DNA of 10,802 nt from an uncultured Clostridia bacterium (lineage in GTDB: Bacteria; Bacillota; Clostridia; Christensenellales; UBA1242), in assembly GCA_937925475.1 (NCBI GenBank), contig CALEWH010000001.1:1-10802 (forward strand). Direction: 5' to 3'. Below are positions 1 through 6,411 of this stretch, piece by piece. Within the stretch, counting starts at the first letter, position 1; each line of letters starts with the position of its first letter. The notes beneath the pieces are model-generated. The model was not told where the DNA came from. It worked only from the letters and a program-made list of their open reading frames with translations, and did not search any database. The translations under genes were made by a program, and so were the position numbers.

Positions 1-51
1 AAAACACCCAAAAATGTTAATTTATAAATATAAATAAAAAGGAGATATATT

Positions 52-1881
52 ATGGGAAAAATTATAGGTATAGACTTAGGTACAACAAATAGTTGTGTAG
101 CGGTTATGGAAGGTGGTGACCCAGTCGTAATCGCCAATGCAGAAGGAAGCCGTACAACCCCAAGTGTTGTCGCTTTCAATAAGGACGGAGAAAGACTTGT
201 AGGTCAAGTTGCAAAACGTCAAGCGGTAGCCAATCCAGAAAACACAGTAATTTCTATTAAGCGTGATATGGGTACTGCGAAAAAAGTAAAAATTATGGGC
301 AAGGAATACACTCCACAAGAGATTTCTGCAATGATACTTACAAAACTTAAAAATGATGCAGAAAGTTATCTTGGCGAAAAAGTAACACAAGCGGTTATTA
401 CAGTTCCTGCTTACTTTACTGATAGCCAAAGACAAGCAACAAAAGATGCTGGTCGTATTGCAGGACTTGAAGTACTAAGAATAATCAACGAGCCTACTGC
501 GGCAGCACTTTCATATGGTCTTGACAAGGGCGAAAACAAAAACCAAAAAATACTAGTATACGACCTTGGTGGTGGTACATTCGATGTATCTTTGCTAGAA
601 ATAGGTGATGGAGTATTCGAAGTTCTTGCGACAGCCGGTGACAATATGCTAGGTGGCGATGACTTCGATAATGAGATTATCAAACTTTTGGTAGAAGATT
701 TTAAAGCTAAAAACAACATTGATTTGTCTAAAGACAGACTTGCAATGCAAAGACTTAAAGAGAATGCTGAGAAGGCAAAAATCGATTTGTCAGCTGCTAT
801 GAAAACTACAATTAGTCTTCCATTTATCACAGCTGATGCAAATGGTCCACTTCACCTAGAATACGAACTTACTCGTGCAAAATTTGATTCTATCACAAGT
901 TATCTTGTAGATAAGACACTTGTAAAATTGAGACAAGTAATTAAGGATGCAAAACTATCTTACAATGATATTAACAAAGTATTGTTGGTAGGTGGTTCGA
1001 CTCGTATACCTGCTGTTGAAGCATGCGTAAGAAAGGAAACAGGCAAAGAGCCATTTAAAGGTATCAACCCAGATGAGTGCGTAGCGATCGGTGCTGCAAT
1101 TCAAGCCGGTGTTCTTGCTGGTGATGTAAAAGATGTATTGTTGCTTGATGTTACACCACTTAGCCTTGGTATCGAAACTCTTGGCGGTGTATTTACAAAA
1201 CTTATCGACAGAAACACTACAATCCCAACTCGCAAGAGTCAAATTTTCTCGACTGCTGCCGACAACCAACCGGGCGTAGACATCCATGTATTGCAAGGTG
1301 AGAGAGAGTTTGCCAAAGACAACAAAACCCTTGGAAGATTCCAACTTAACGATATTCCACCTGCACCACGCGGAGTTCCACAAATCGAAGTAACATTTGA
1401 TATTGATGCAAACGGTATAGTAAGTGTATCGGCAAAAGACCTTGGCACAAACAAAGAACAAAAAATCACAATCACAGCATCTTCAAACCTAAAAGAAGAA
1501 GATATCAACAAAGCGGTTAAGGAAGCTGAAGCACACGCCGAAGAAGACAAAAAACGCAAAGAGCTTGTAAACACCAAAAACGAAGCCGACAATCTAGTAT
1601 TTGCGCTAGAAAAGATGTTGAAAGACAATGGTGACAAGATTGACGCAAGCGACAAAGAGAAACTTGAAAAAGCAATTGAAGAAGCCAAGAAAGAGTTTGA
1701 AACAGACGACATTGACAAATTGAGAGCTGCTATCGACAAACTAGCAAAGGAAAACGAGCCAATCGTTACAAAATTGTATCAAGCAGCAGCAGAGAAAGCA
1801 AAAGCTGAAAATCCAAGTTCGAATGACAAAAAATCAGGAAACGATGACGAAGTTATCATCGATGACAATGACATTAAATAA
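52..1881 (+). CDS. dnaK: Molecular chaperone DnaK (Hsp70)
   Basis: Cytoplasmic ATP-dependent Hsp70 chaperone that binds exposed hydrophobic peptides and cycles with DnaJ and GrpE. The 609-residue length is normal for the Gram-positive type. Visible in order: phosphate-1 motif IDLGTTNS (7-14), Lys70 in ISIKR, INEPTAAA (145-152), phosphate-2 motif DLGGGTFDVS (171-180), adenosine-side VGGSTRIP (313-320), interdomain linker VLLLDVTPLSLG (362-373), beta-sandwich substrate domain to about 480, then a charged helical lid and an acidic tail ending DDEVIIDDNDIK. Between Lys70 and the PQEIS segment (88-92) the insertion found in proteobacterial DnaK is absent, which is a known Gram-positive signature. 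AAGGAG at 39-44 lies 7 bases before the ATG and fixes the start. dnaJ follows after 11 bases, so the two are co-transcribed. The promoter and any upstream hrcA/grpE lie outside the window, and no CIRCE operator is visible in the 51 bases upstream. Confidence 0.98.
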   Translation: MGKIIGIDLGTTNSCVAVMEGGDPVVIANAEGSRTTPSVVAFNKDGERLVGQVAKRQAVANPENTVISIKRDMGTAKKVKIMGKEYTPQEISAMILTKLKNDAESYLGEKVTQAVITVPAYFTDSQRQATKDAGRIAGLEVLRIINEPTAAALSYGLDKGENKNQKILVYDLGGGTFDVSLLEIGDGVFEVLATAGDNMLGGDDFDNEIIKLLVEDFKAKNNIDLSKDRLAMQRLKENAEKAKIDLSAAMKTTISLPFITADANGPLHLEYELTRAKFDSITSYLVDKTLVKLRQVIKDAKLSYNDINKVLLVGGSTRIPAVEACVRKETGKEPFKGINPDECVAIGAAIQAGVLAGDVKDVLLLDVTPLSLGIETLGGVFTKLIDRNTTIPTRKSQIFSTAADNQPGVDIHVLQGEREFAKDNKTLGRFQLNDIPPAPRGVPQIEVTFDIDANGIVSVSAKDLGTNKEQKITITASSNLKEEDINKAVKEAEAHAEEDKKRKELVNTKNEADNLVFALEKMLKDNGDKIDASDKEKLEKAIEEAKKEFETDDIDKLRAAIDKLAKENEPIVTKLYQAAAEKAKAENPSSNDKKSGNDDEVIIDDNDIK

Positions 1882-1892
1882 TCGAGAGAATA

Positions 1893-3023
1893 ATGGCTGA
1901 AAAGAAAAACTATTATGAAACATTAGGAGTAGACAAGAGTGCGTCTGCGGACGAAATAAAAAGCGCTTACAGACGCCTTGCCAAAAAGTATCACCCTGAC
2001 CTAAACCCAAACAACGCCGAAGCGGCTGAAAAGTTTAAGGAAATCAACGAGGCCTACGAAACACTTTCTGACCCTACAAAGAAAAGCAACTATGACACAT
2101 ATGGAAGTGCGAGCGGTCCAAATCCAAACGACTTTTTCGGTGGCGCAAACGGCGGTGGTTTTGGCGGATTTAGTTTTGACGGAATGGACGACTTGTTTAA
2201 TATCTTTGGCGGTGGCTTTGGAAATAGGTCGGCAAGTCAAAGTGTAAAAGGCAGTGACATTCAAGTTAAAATCCGCATATCATTTACAGATGCTGTGTTT
2301 GGTGTCAAACGCGAAATCAATGTTACGCGTATCGAAGAGTGTTCTGCTTGTAGTGGAACAGGTGCAAAGGGCGGAACTGAGTACACAAAGTGTAGCGAAT
2401 GTAACGGGACAGGAACTGCGCGTTATACTGAAAACTCCTTATTTGGTCGAGTTATTCGTACTGGTCCATGTCGTGCGTGCAATGGCACAGGCAAGTTGAT
2501 AAAGGAAAAATGTAGTGAGTGCAGTGGAGCAGGCACAAAGCGCGTTAATGCAAAGATTGTAGTTGATATCCCAGCTGGAATTGACAATGGTCAAGTCATA
2601 ACAATGCGTGGCAAAGGCAATGCAGGTTATAAAGGCGGTCAAAATGGGGATTTGCACATAATAGTTGCTGTTGATAGCCATCCAATTCTTACAAGAGAAG
2701 GATATGACTTGTTGTTGAAGGTGTATGTTCCGTTTACAAAACTGCTTACTGGTGGCGAGATTACAATTCCACTTGCTAAGGGCACAACTACTATCAAAAT
2801 CCCCGAACTTACTCAAAGCAACACCATTTTCAAACTAAAAGGCAAAGGAGTAAAATATCTAAACTCTTCAAGTTATGGCAATTTGATTGTAACAGTAGTT
2901 GGCGAGAGTCCAAAATCGCTTAATAAGGAGCAAAAAGCGTTGTTGGCAAAACTTGCCGAATCCCTTGATGAAAATGATTTTTCAAGATACAAGAGTTATT
3001 TGAAAGACCTAAAACAACTATAA
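1893..3023 (+). CDS. dnaJ: Co-chaperone DnaJ (Hsp40, type I)
   Basis: Delivers client proteins to DnaK and stimulates its ATPase. At 376 residues it is a full-length type I Hsp40. The J domain (about 5-70) carries the essential HPD at 34-36. A Gly/Phe-rich region follows (about 79-110, with FFGGANGGGFGGF). The zinc-binding region has all four CxxCxGxG repeats: Cys150/153, Cys167/170, Cys193/196 and Cys207/210. The two C-terminal beta domains run from about 215 to 340, followed by a short helical tail. The gene starts 11 bases after the dnaK stop. Its Shine-Dalgarno is weak (GAGAG at 1884-1888, 4 bases before the ATG), so translation may be partly coupled to dnaK. A hairpin terminator follows the stop immediately. 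In many Bacillota prmA comes next, but it is absent here. Confidence 0.98.
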   Translation: MAEKKNYYETLGVDKSASADEIKSAYRRLAKKYHPDLNPNNAEAAEKFKEINEAYETLSDPTKKSNYDTYGSASGPNPNDFFGGANGGGFGGFSFDGMDDLFNIFGGGFGNRSASQSVKGSDIQVKIRISFTDAVFGVKREINVTRIEECSACSGTGAKGGTEYTKCSECNGTGTARYTENSLFGRVIRTGPCRACNGTGKLIKEKCSECSGAGTKRVNAKIVVDIPAGIDNGQVITMRGKGNAGYKGGQNGDLHIIVAVDSHPILTREGYDLLLKVYVPFTKLLTGGEITIPLAKGTTTIKIPELTQSNTIFKLKGKGVKYLNSSSYGNLIVTVVGESPKSLNKEQKALLAKLAESLDENDFSRYKSYLKDLKQL

Positions 3024-3050
3024 AGAGCATAAAATATATGCTCTTTTTTT
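3024..3050 (+). terminator. Intrinsic terminator after dnaJ
   Basis: The arm AGAGCAT (3024-3030) pairs with ATGCTCT (3038-3044) around a 7-base loop and runs straight into a T tract (3044-3050). The hairpin begins one base after the dnaJ stop. It separates the chaperone unit from the rsmE unit. Confidence 0.85.
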
Positions 3051-3060
3051 ATTTTATCCT

Positions 3061-3088
3061 TTTGCAAAGTGCTATGTTGTGTTATAAT
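3061..3088 (+). promoter_or_regulatory. Extended -10 promoter for rsmE-mtaB-HIT
   Basis: TATAAT at 3083-3088 is preceded by TGT (3080-3082), giving an extended -10 element (TGnTATAAT). The best -35 match is TTTGCA at 3061-3066 (4 of 6 bases, 16-base spacer). It lies just after the dnaJ terminator. The predicted transcription start near 3095 would leave a leader of only about 11 bases before the rsmE ATG. Confidence 0.7.
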
Positions 3089-3105
3089 AAGACGAAGGAA
3101 AAATT

Positions 3106-3834
3106 ATGAAACGATATTTTATAGATAAAAACAAGTTTGATATAAATGACATTATTTTGGAAGGTAGTGAGCACAACCACATAAAAAATGTTATGCGCAC
3201 AAATGTGGGTGACGAAGTTGTTGTGGTGTGTGGTGACGGATTTGACTACAAGTGCGTGGTTAGATCGTTTGATAAAAATAAAACACACCTTAGCCTTGTT
3301 GAAAAGGTCGAAAATCCAAATGAACCAAAGCACAAACTAACTGTTTTTCAAGCGATGACAAAGAGCGATAACATGAACCTTATTGTTCAAAAATTGACCG
3401 AACTAGGTGCAACAACACTAATCCCATTTGAAAACGCTTTTGTCACAGCTAAGGACAAAGCAGGAAAAGTAGATAAGCTTCAAGCAGTGTCCAATCAAAG
3501 CATTAAGCAATGTCGTAGGGGCAAGGCACTTGATGTGGAAAACACTCTTTCATTTAAACAAATGTTGGCTCGATTAGTAGACTATGATATTGTTATTTTC
3601 GCCAACGAACAAGAAAAACAATTCAGTCTTGATAGTGCAAATTTTCCTTATGAAAACATAGCCATTATTGTAGGTAGTGAAGGTGGATTTAGCGAGCAAG
3701 AAATTGCACAACTAAACGCCTTAAAAAATGTTAAAAGTATAAGTATGGGCAAGCGTATTTTGCGTAGCGAAACTGCATCTATTGCGCTAGCAAGCGTGAT
3801 TATGTACTTGCAAGGAGAGTGGGATTATGACTAA
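3106..3834 (+). CDS. rsmE: 16S rRNA (uracil-1498-N3)-methyltransferase RsmE
   Basis: SAM-dependent enzyme that methylates N3 of U1498 in 16S rRNA within the assembled 30S subunit. At 242 residues it is normal for the family. An N-terminal PUA-like RNA-binding part (about 1-70, starting MKRYFIDKN) precedes the SPOUT methyltransferase domain. Family motifs are present: KLTELGATTLIPF (96-108), the NQSIKQCRR segment (130-138), the SAM-binding loop GSEGGFS (190-196) and the knot segment MGKRILRSETAS (214-225). The usual Gly-Pro of the GPEGG loop is Gly-Ser here. GAAGGA (3094-3099) sits 6 bases before the ATG. The 3' end overlaps the mtaB start by 8 bases (ATGACTAA), which indicates translational coupling. 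In other Bacillota this gene normally follows prmA, which is not present. Confidence 0.96.
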   Translation: MKRYFIDKNKFDINDIILEGSEHNHIKNVMRTNVGDEVVVVCGDGFDYKCVVRSFDKNKTHLSLVEKVENPNEPKHKLTVFQAMTKSDNMNLIVQKLTELGATTLIPFENAFVTAKDKAGKVDKLQAVSNQSIKQCRRGKALDVENTLSFKQMLARLVDYDIVIFANEQEKQFSLDSANFPYENIAIIVGSEGGFSEQEIAQLNALKNVKSISMGKRILRSETASIALASVIMYLQGEWDYD

Positions 3835-5074
3835 AACTGCGTGCATTATCACTCTTGGGTGCAAGCTCAATAAATACGAAAGTGACTGTATGTCTTCCAT
3901 TTTGTCGTCCGCTGGTTATAATGTAATTTCTCACCTAGATAAAGCCGATATTTACATACTTAATACTTGTGCGGTCACTGCTGAGAGTGAGAAGAAAAGT
4001 CGTCAGTATATACATAAATGCTTAAGTCTAAATAGTGGAGCCAAGATTATTATTTGTGGTTGCGCTTCCCAAAACAATCCCGACCAGTTTTATGATAAGC
4101 CAAATGTGTATTCGGTTATTGGAAACGAGAGCAAAGAGCACATTCTTGATATAATCAATAATAGTACTAAAAACATAACTGATTTTGGCGAGTGTTATAA
4201 TGACTTAAAAAATCCAAAAATTACTTCGACTAGGGCATATATGAAAGTGCAAGACGGGTGCAATAGATTTTGTAGTTATTGCCTTATCCCGTATCTTAGG
4301 GGGCGTAGTCGTTCACGTAGGATTGAAGACTGTGTAGAAGAGGCCAAGATGCTTTCCAAACACTCAAAAGAGATAGTTCTTACTGGTATTGACCTTAGTG
4401 ATTTTAAGCCTAGTTTGACCGACCTGATGCTCGCTTTGTCAAATATTACTGCTCGTATACGAATAGGTAGTTTGGAAGTGAGTGTTGTTACAGATGAGTT
4501 TTTGCGTACTGTTAAGGCAATGCCAAATTTCTGTCCACAATTTCATTTGAGTTTGCAATCGGGCTGTGACGCTGTATTAAAGCGTATGAACAGACATTAC
4601 ACAACCGCTGAGTATAGCAGTGCTGTAAACCTTATTAGAAAATATTTTCCAGATGCAAATATAACTACCGACATTATTGTTGGATTTGCAAACGAAACTG
4701 AAAGTGAATTTGAGCAGACCGAAAACTTTGTAAAAGAAATCAGATTTGGTCAAACACACATTTTCCCATATAGTGTAAGAAAGGGCACTGTTGCTTCAAA
4801 ACTATACAAAACCGACCTTGATATGTCGATTAAAAAAATGCGTGTAGACCGACTTCAAAAAGTTGCGTCCGAATCAAAAATAAAATATTTGCAAAGTATG
4901 TTAATGCGTACATTTGAAGTTTTGACCGAAGACGAAGAAAACGAGTGTGTTGTGGGTTATACTGAAAACTATATAAAAGTTTATCTGCCTAAAAACACGC
5001 CTAAAAATGAGATGATTAAAGTAAAACTATTGAGCCTATTTGCCGATGGCGTAAAAGGCGAAATTGTAATGTAA
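3827..5074 (+). CDS. mtaB: tRNA (t6A37) methylthiotransferase MtaB
   Basis: Radical-SAM enzyme that adds a methylthio group to t6A at position 37 of ANN-decoding tRNAs, giving ms2t6A. The 415 residues show the expected three parts. The N-terminal UPF0004 domain has cluster cysteines Cys12 (TLGCKLN), Cys48 (NTCAVT) and Cys79 (CGCASQ). The radical-SAM core has CNRFCSYC (Cys145, Cys149, Cys152) plus HLSLQSGCDAVLKRMNR (240-256). A C-terminal TRAM domain for tRNA binding runs from about 356 to 415. The family also contains MiaB and RimO; the NTCAVT and LGCKLN wording and the position next to rsmE and rpsU favour MtaB. One oddity is IVGFANETE (284-292) where GFPGETE is usual. AAGGAG (3812-3817) lies 9 bases before the ATG, inside rsmE. 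Confidence 0.93.
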   Translation: MTKTACIITLGCKLNKYESDCMSSILSSAGYNVISHLDKADIYILNTCAVTAESEKKSRQYIHKCLSLNSGAKIIICGCASQNNPDQFYDKPNVYSVIGNESKEHILDIINNSTKNITDFGECYNDLKNPKITSTRAYMKVQDGCNRFCSYCLIPYLRGRSRSRRIEDCVEEAKMLSKHSKEIVLTGIDLSDFKPSLTDLMLALSNITARIRIGSLEVSVVTDEFLRTVKAMPNFCPQFHLSLQSGCDAVLKRMNRHYTTAEYSSAVNLIRKYFPDANITTDIIVGFANETESEFEQTENFVKEIRFGQTHIFPYSVRKGTVASKLYKTDLDMSIKKMRVDRLQKVASESKIKYLQSMLMRTFEVLTEDEENECVVGYTENYIKVYLPKNTPKNEMIKVKLLSLFADGVKGEIVM

Positions 5075-5095
5075 TTTTTAGTTTAAGGAGAAAAT

Positions 5096-5518
5096 ATGGA
5101 AGATTGTTTGTTTTGTAAAATAATAAAAGGAGAGATTCCTTGCTACAAGATTTATGAAGACAAATACACTTTGGCATTTTTGGATATTTCAAACGATGGT
5201 GTAGGTGGACACACACTTGTTTTGCCTAAAACCCATACTCAAAATATCGCATCGGCAAATCAATTTGTCCTAATTAAAGTTATGTCAACTGTCAAAAAGA
5301 TTTCTCGTCATTATATTGAGCATTGTGGTTTTGACGGCATTAATGTCTTTAATAATTGCAATGAGTGTGCGGGACAATCGGTTATGCATTTGCATTTTCA
5401 CATTATCCCAAGAAAAAATAATGACGGTGTCAACAAATGGGATATCAATACTGTGCACAGTATGACACTTGAAGAAGTTTGTAAAAAACTTGCTATCAAT
5501 AATGACAAAAATGCTTGA
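5096..5518 (+). CDS. HIT-family nucleotide hydrolase (HINT-like)
   Basis: Histidine-triad protein of 140 residues, probably hydrolysing AMP-linked phosphoramidates or related nucleotides in the cytoplasm. The triad His98-Leu-His100-Phe-His102 in SVMHLHFHIIPR (96-106) is complete, with His100 the expected nucleophile. The N-terminus CLFCKIIKGEIP (4-15) supplies the CxxC of the zinc-binding HINT subgroup, and GGHTLVLPKTH (37-47) and CAGQS (91-95) are also family signatures. The substrate cannot be told from sequence. AAGGAG (5085-5090) is 5 bases upstream of the ATG, and the gap from mtaB is 21 bases with no terminator, so it belongs to the rsmE-mtaB unit. The stop is TGA, and that codon is embedded in the -35 box of the rpsU promoter. 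A HIT gene at this place is common in Clostridia. Confidence 0.93.
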   Translation: MEDCLFCKIIKGEIPCYKIYEDKYTLAFLDISNDGVGGHTLVLPKTHTQNIASANQFVLIKVMSTVKKISRHYIEHCGFDGINVFNNCNECAGQSVMHLHFHIIPRKNNDGVNKWDINTVHSMTLEEVCKKLAINNDKNA

Positions 5519-5542
5519 CAAATGGCCTTTTTTGCATATAAT
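5515..5542 (+). promoter_or_regulatory. Consensus housekeeping promoter for rpsU
   Basis: TTGACA (5515-5520) and TATAAT (5537-5542) are both perfect hexamers, separated by 16 bases. The -35 box contains the TGA stop of the HIT gene. The predicted start is near 5547-5550, giving an untranslated leader of about 60 bases for rpsU. No terminator lies between the HIT gene and this promoter, so read-through from upstream can also reach rpsU. Confidence 0.88.
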
Positions 5543-5598
5543 AAACATTGAGATTTAAAATTGCGTTAGTAGTTTTGGTCAAATTTGTAAACAAAGTG

Positions 5599-5603
5599 GG
5601 TGA
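5599..5603 (+). promoter_or_regulatory. Shine-Dalgarno site of rpsU (decides the TTG start)
   Basis: GGTGA at 5599-5603 pairs with the UCACC part of the 16S rRNA tail and is 6 bases before TTG at 5610. There is no in-frame ATG near the conserved N-terminus (STVRVYENES), so the TTG start is strongly favoured. Confidence 0.7.
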
Positions 5604-5609
5604 AAAGAG

Positions 5610-5792
5610 TTGAGTACAGTTCGCGTATACGAAAACGAGAGCGTAGAAAGTGCTATCAAAAGATTTAAGCGCAAATGCCAAAAAGACGGCATCATCGGTG
5701 ACCTTAGAAAGCACGAAGCATACGAAAAACCTAGCGTAAAAGCTAAGAAAAAACAAAAAGCCGCTATCAAACGCAGCAGAAAAAATAAGTAG
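5610..5792 (+). CDS. rpsU: Small ribosomal subunit protein bS21
   Basis: bS21 is a small basic protein of the 30S platform, close to the 3' end of 16S rRNA, and helps mRNA selection at initiation. The 60-residue length is normal. It reads STVRVYENESVESAIKRF at the start, then a long basic helix, with the conserved YEKPSVKAKKK (44-54) and a Lys/Arg-rich tail. Translation begins at TTG, placed by the GGTGA site and by family conservation of the N-terminus. It has a perfect-hexamer promoter, a leader of about 60 bases and a strong terminator, so it can be made independently of the genes upstream. A yqeY-type gene often follows rpsU in Bacillota, but an unknown gene does so here. Confidence 0.96.
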   Translation: MSTVRVYENESVESAIKRFKRKCQKDGIIGDLRKHEAYEKPSVKAKKKQKAAIKRSRKNK

Positions 5793-5800
5793 TTTTTATA

Positions 5801-5843
5801 AAAAAACAAAGGTTGTCACTTTTCGACAATCTTTGTTTTTTTT
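5801..5843 (+). terminator. Strong intrinsic terminator after rpsU
   Basis: The arm at 5801-5817 (A-rich, then CAAAGGTTGTC) pairs with 5825-5841 (GACAATCTTTG, then T-rich). This gives up to 17 pairs including one G-U, with the 7-base loop ACTTTTC. The T tract covers 5836-5843. The A tract on the left makes it potentially active in both directions, although no opposing gene is present. Confidence 0.92.
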
Positions 5844-5859
5844 CGCTATCATATTTTTT

Positions 5860-5887
5860 AGGACAATAATTTGGGTTGTGATATAAT
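5860..5887 (+). promoter_or_regulatory. Extended -10 promoter for the unknown gene
   Basis: TATAAT at 5882-5887 is preceded by TGA (5879-5881), an extended -10. AGGACA at 5860-5865 matches TTGACA at 4 of 6 bases with a 16-base spacer. The predicted start near 5894 gives a leader of about 25 bases to the ATG at 5919. The promoter lies directly after the rpsU terminator. Confidence 0.75.
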
Positions 5888-5918
5888 CTTTGTAAATAAA
5901 AAGAGGAATGGAAAAGTT

Positions 5919-6299
5919 ATGGAAAGCAACCTTAAAAGTCTGGCAAATCTTGCCAAACAACGCCTTAAAAACGGGAAATATAATCACGATGTAGTTAGAG
6001 ATGCTCAAAAGTCAAAAGCAAAGGCGAGTGATTATTTTTATCAAAATATGTTGTCGCTTAAAAAGAAAAATTATATTGCTGAGTTTACTAAAATCGACAA
6101 CAATGAAGACTTAAAACTCACTAAAAAAATCCTATCCCTGTTAGAACACGACGAGGTTCCGTTCAATCCGATAGGACTGCTTCTAGACAAGGATTATTAT
6201 TGCACTCTAAGTGACTATGAAAAACAATACTATATATTAAAACTTTGCGACAAATACAATAAGGTCAAAGACGAATATATGTTGCAAAAAATATCATAA
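5919..6299 (+). CDS. Hypothetical protein, 126 residues, function unknown
   Basis: I do not recognise this protein. From the ATG at 5919 it has 126 residues, with no signal peptide, membrane segment, cysteine cluster or nucleotide-binding motif. It is rich in Lys (21) and Tyr (11) and looks mainly helical: a basic N-terminal helix (about 3-18), a long basic segment (27-58, with KSKAKAS and SLKKKNY), a central IleLeu-rich helix and Pro-containing turn (66-90, ending FNPIGLLLDKDYY), and an aromatic C-terminal helix (97-124, with LSDYEKQYYILKLCDKYN). An in-frame TTG at 5871 would lengthen it by 16 residues but lies upstream of the -10 box, so it would not be transcribed. AGAGGA (5902-5907) is 11 bases before the ATG and the nearer GGAA (5910-5913) is weak, so the start is probable rather than certain. 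Its own promoter and terminator make it monocistronic. Base composition matches its neighbours. Confidence 0.85.
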   Translation: MESNLKSLANLAKQRLKNGKYNHDVVRDAQKSKAKASDYFYQNMLSLKKKNYIAEFTKIDNNEDLKLTKKILSLLEHDEVPFNPIGLLLDKDYYCTLSDYEKQYYILKLCDKYNKVKDEYMLQKIS

Positions 6300-6301
6300 G
6301 C

Positions 6302-6328
6302 AAAAAGACAACTATGTTGTCTTTTTTT
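6302..6328 (+). terminator. Intrinsic terminator after the unknown gene
   Basis: AAAAAGACAAC (6302-6312) pairs with GTTGTCTTTTT (6316-6326) around the tight 3-base loop TAT, followed by T residues to 6328. It starts 2 bases after the stop codon. It isolates the unknown gene from pcrA. Confidence 0.88.
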
Positions 6329-6335
6329 ACTGCCC

Positions 6336-6364
6336 AAACAATACAAAAGTGCAGTTAATTGTTT
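6336..6364 (+). repeat. Inverted repeat upstream of pcrA
   Basis: AAACAAT (6336-6342) and ATTGTTT (6358-6364) are perfect 7-base inverted arms 15 bases apart. They sit between the preceding terminator and the pcrA -10 box, with the right arm near the expected -35 position. This could be an operator, or chance in AT-rich DNA. Confidence 0.35.
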
Positions 6365-6383
6365 TTAATAAAAGTACTAAATG

Positions 6384-6392
6384 TGATAAAAT
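6384..6392 (+). promoter_or_regulatory. Extended -10 element for pcrA-ligA
   Basis: TGATAAAAT: TG at 6384-6385 and TAAAAT at 6387-6392. No good -35 is seen; TTTAAT at 6364-6369 would give a 17-base spacer. The predicted start near 6399 leaves about 13 bases of leader before the pcrA ATG. A promoter is required here because a terminator lies at 6302-6328. Confidence 0.55.
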
Positions 6393-6401
6393 ATAGTGAT
6401 T

Positions 6402-6405
6402 GGAG
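6402..6405 (+). promoter_or_regulatory. Shine-Dalgarno site of pcrA (decides the start)
   Basis: GGAG at 6402-6405 is 6 bases before ATG at 6412. An in-frame TTG at 6400 overlaps this site and has no ribosome-binding site of its own, so the ATG is chosen. Confidence 0.8.
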
Positions 6406-6411
6406 AAAATT

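Noticed and set aside
411..1739. Long open frames on the minus strand inside dnaK (139, 168 and 166 codons)
   Set aside because: They are antisense shadows of a highly conserved gene, have no Shine-Dalgarno site or promoter, and the translations are Ser/Cys-rich without any family resemblance.
2254..2499. 81-codon + strand frame inside dnaJ
   Set aside because: It lies out of frame within the zinc-finger part of dnaJ, whose Cys repeats are complete in the real frame; it is not a frameshifted gene.
5584..5595. Small hairpin TTTG-TAAA-CAAA in the rpsU leader
   Set aside because: A 4-base AT-rich stem is too weak to claim as a regulatory structure without covariation evidence.
5871..5918. Upstream TTG start for the unknown gene adding 16 residues
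   Set aside because: It lies upstream of the TATAAT box at 5882-5887, so it would not be on the transcript from the visible promoter.
6400..6411. Upstream TTG start for pcrA adding four residues
   Set aside because: The TTG overlaps the GGAG site that serves the ATG at 6412 and has no ribosome-binding site of its own.
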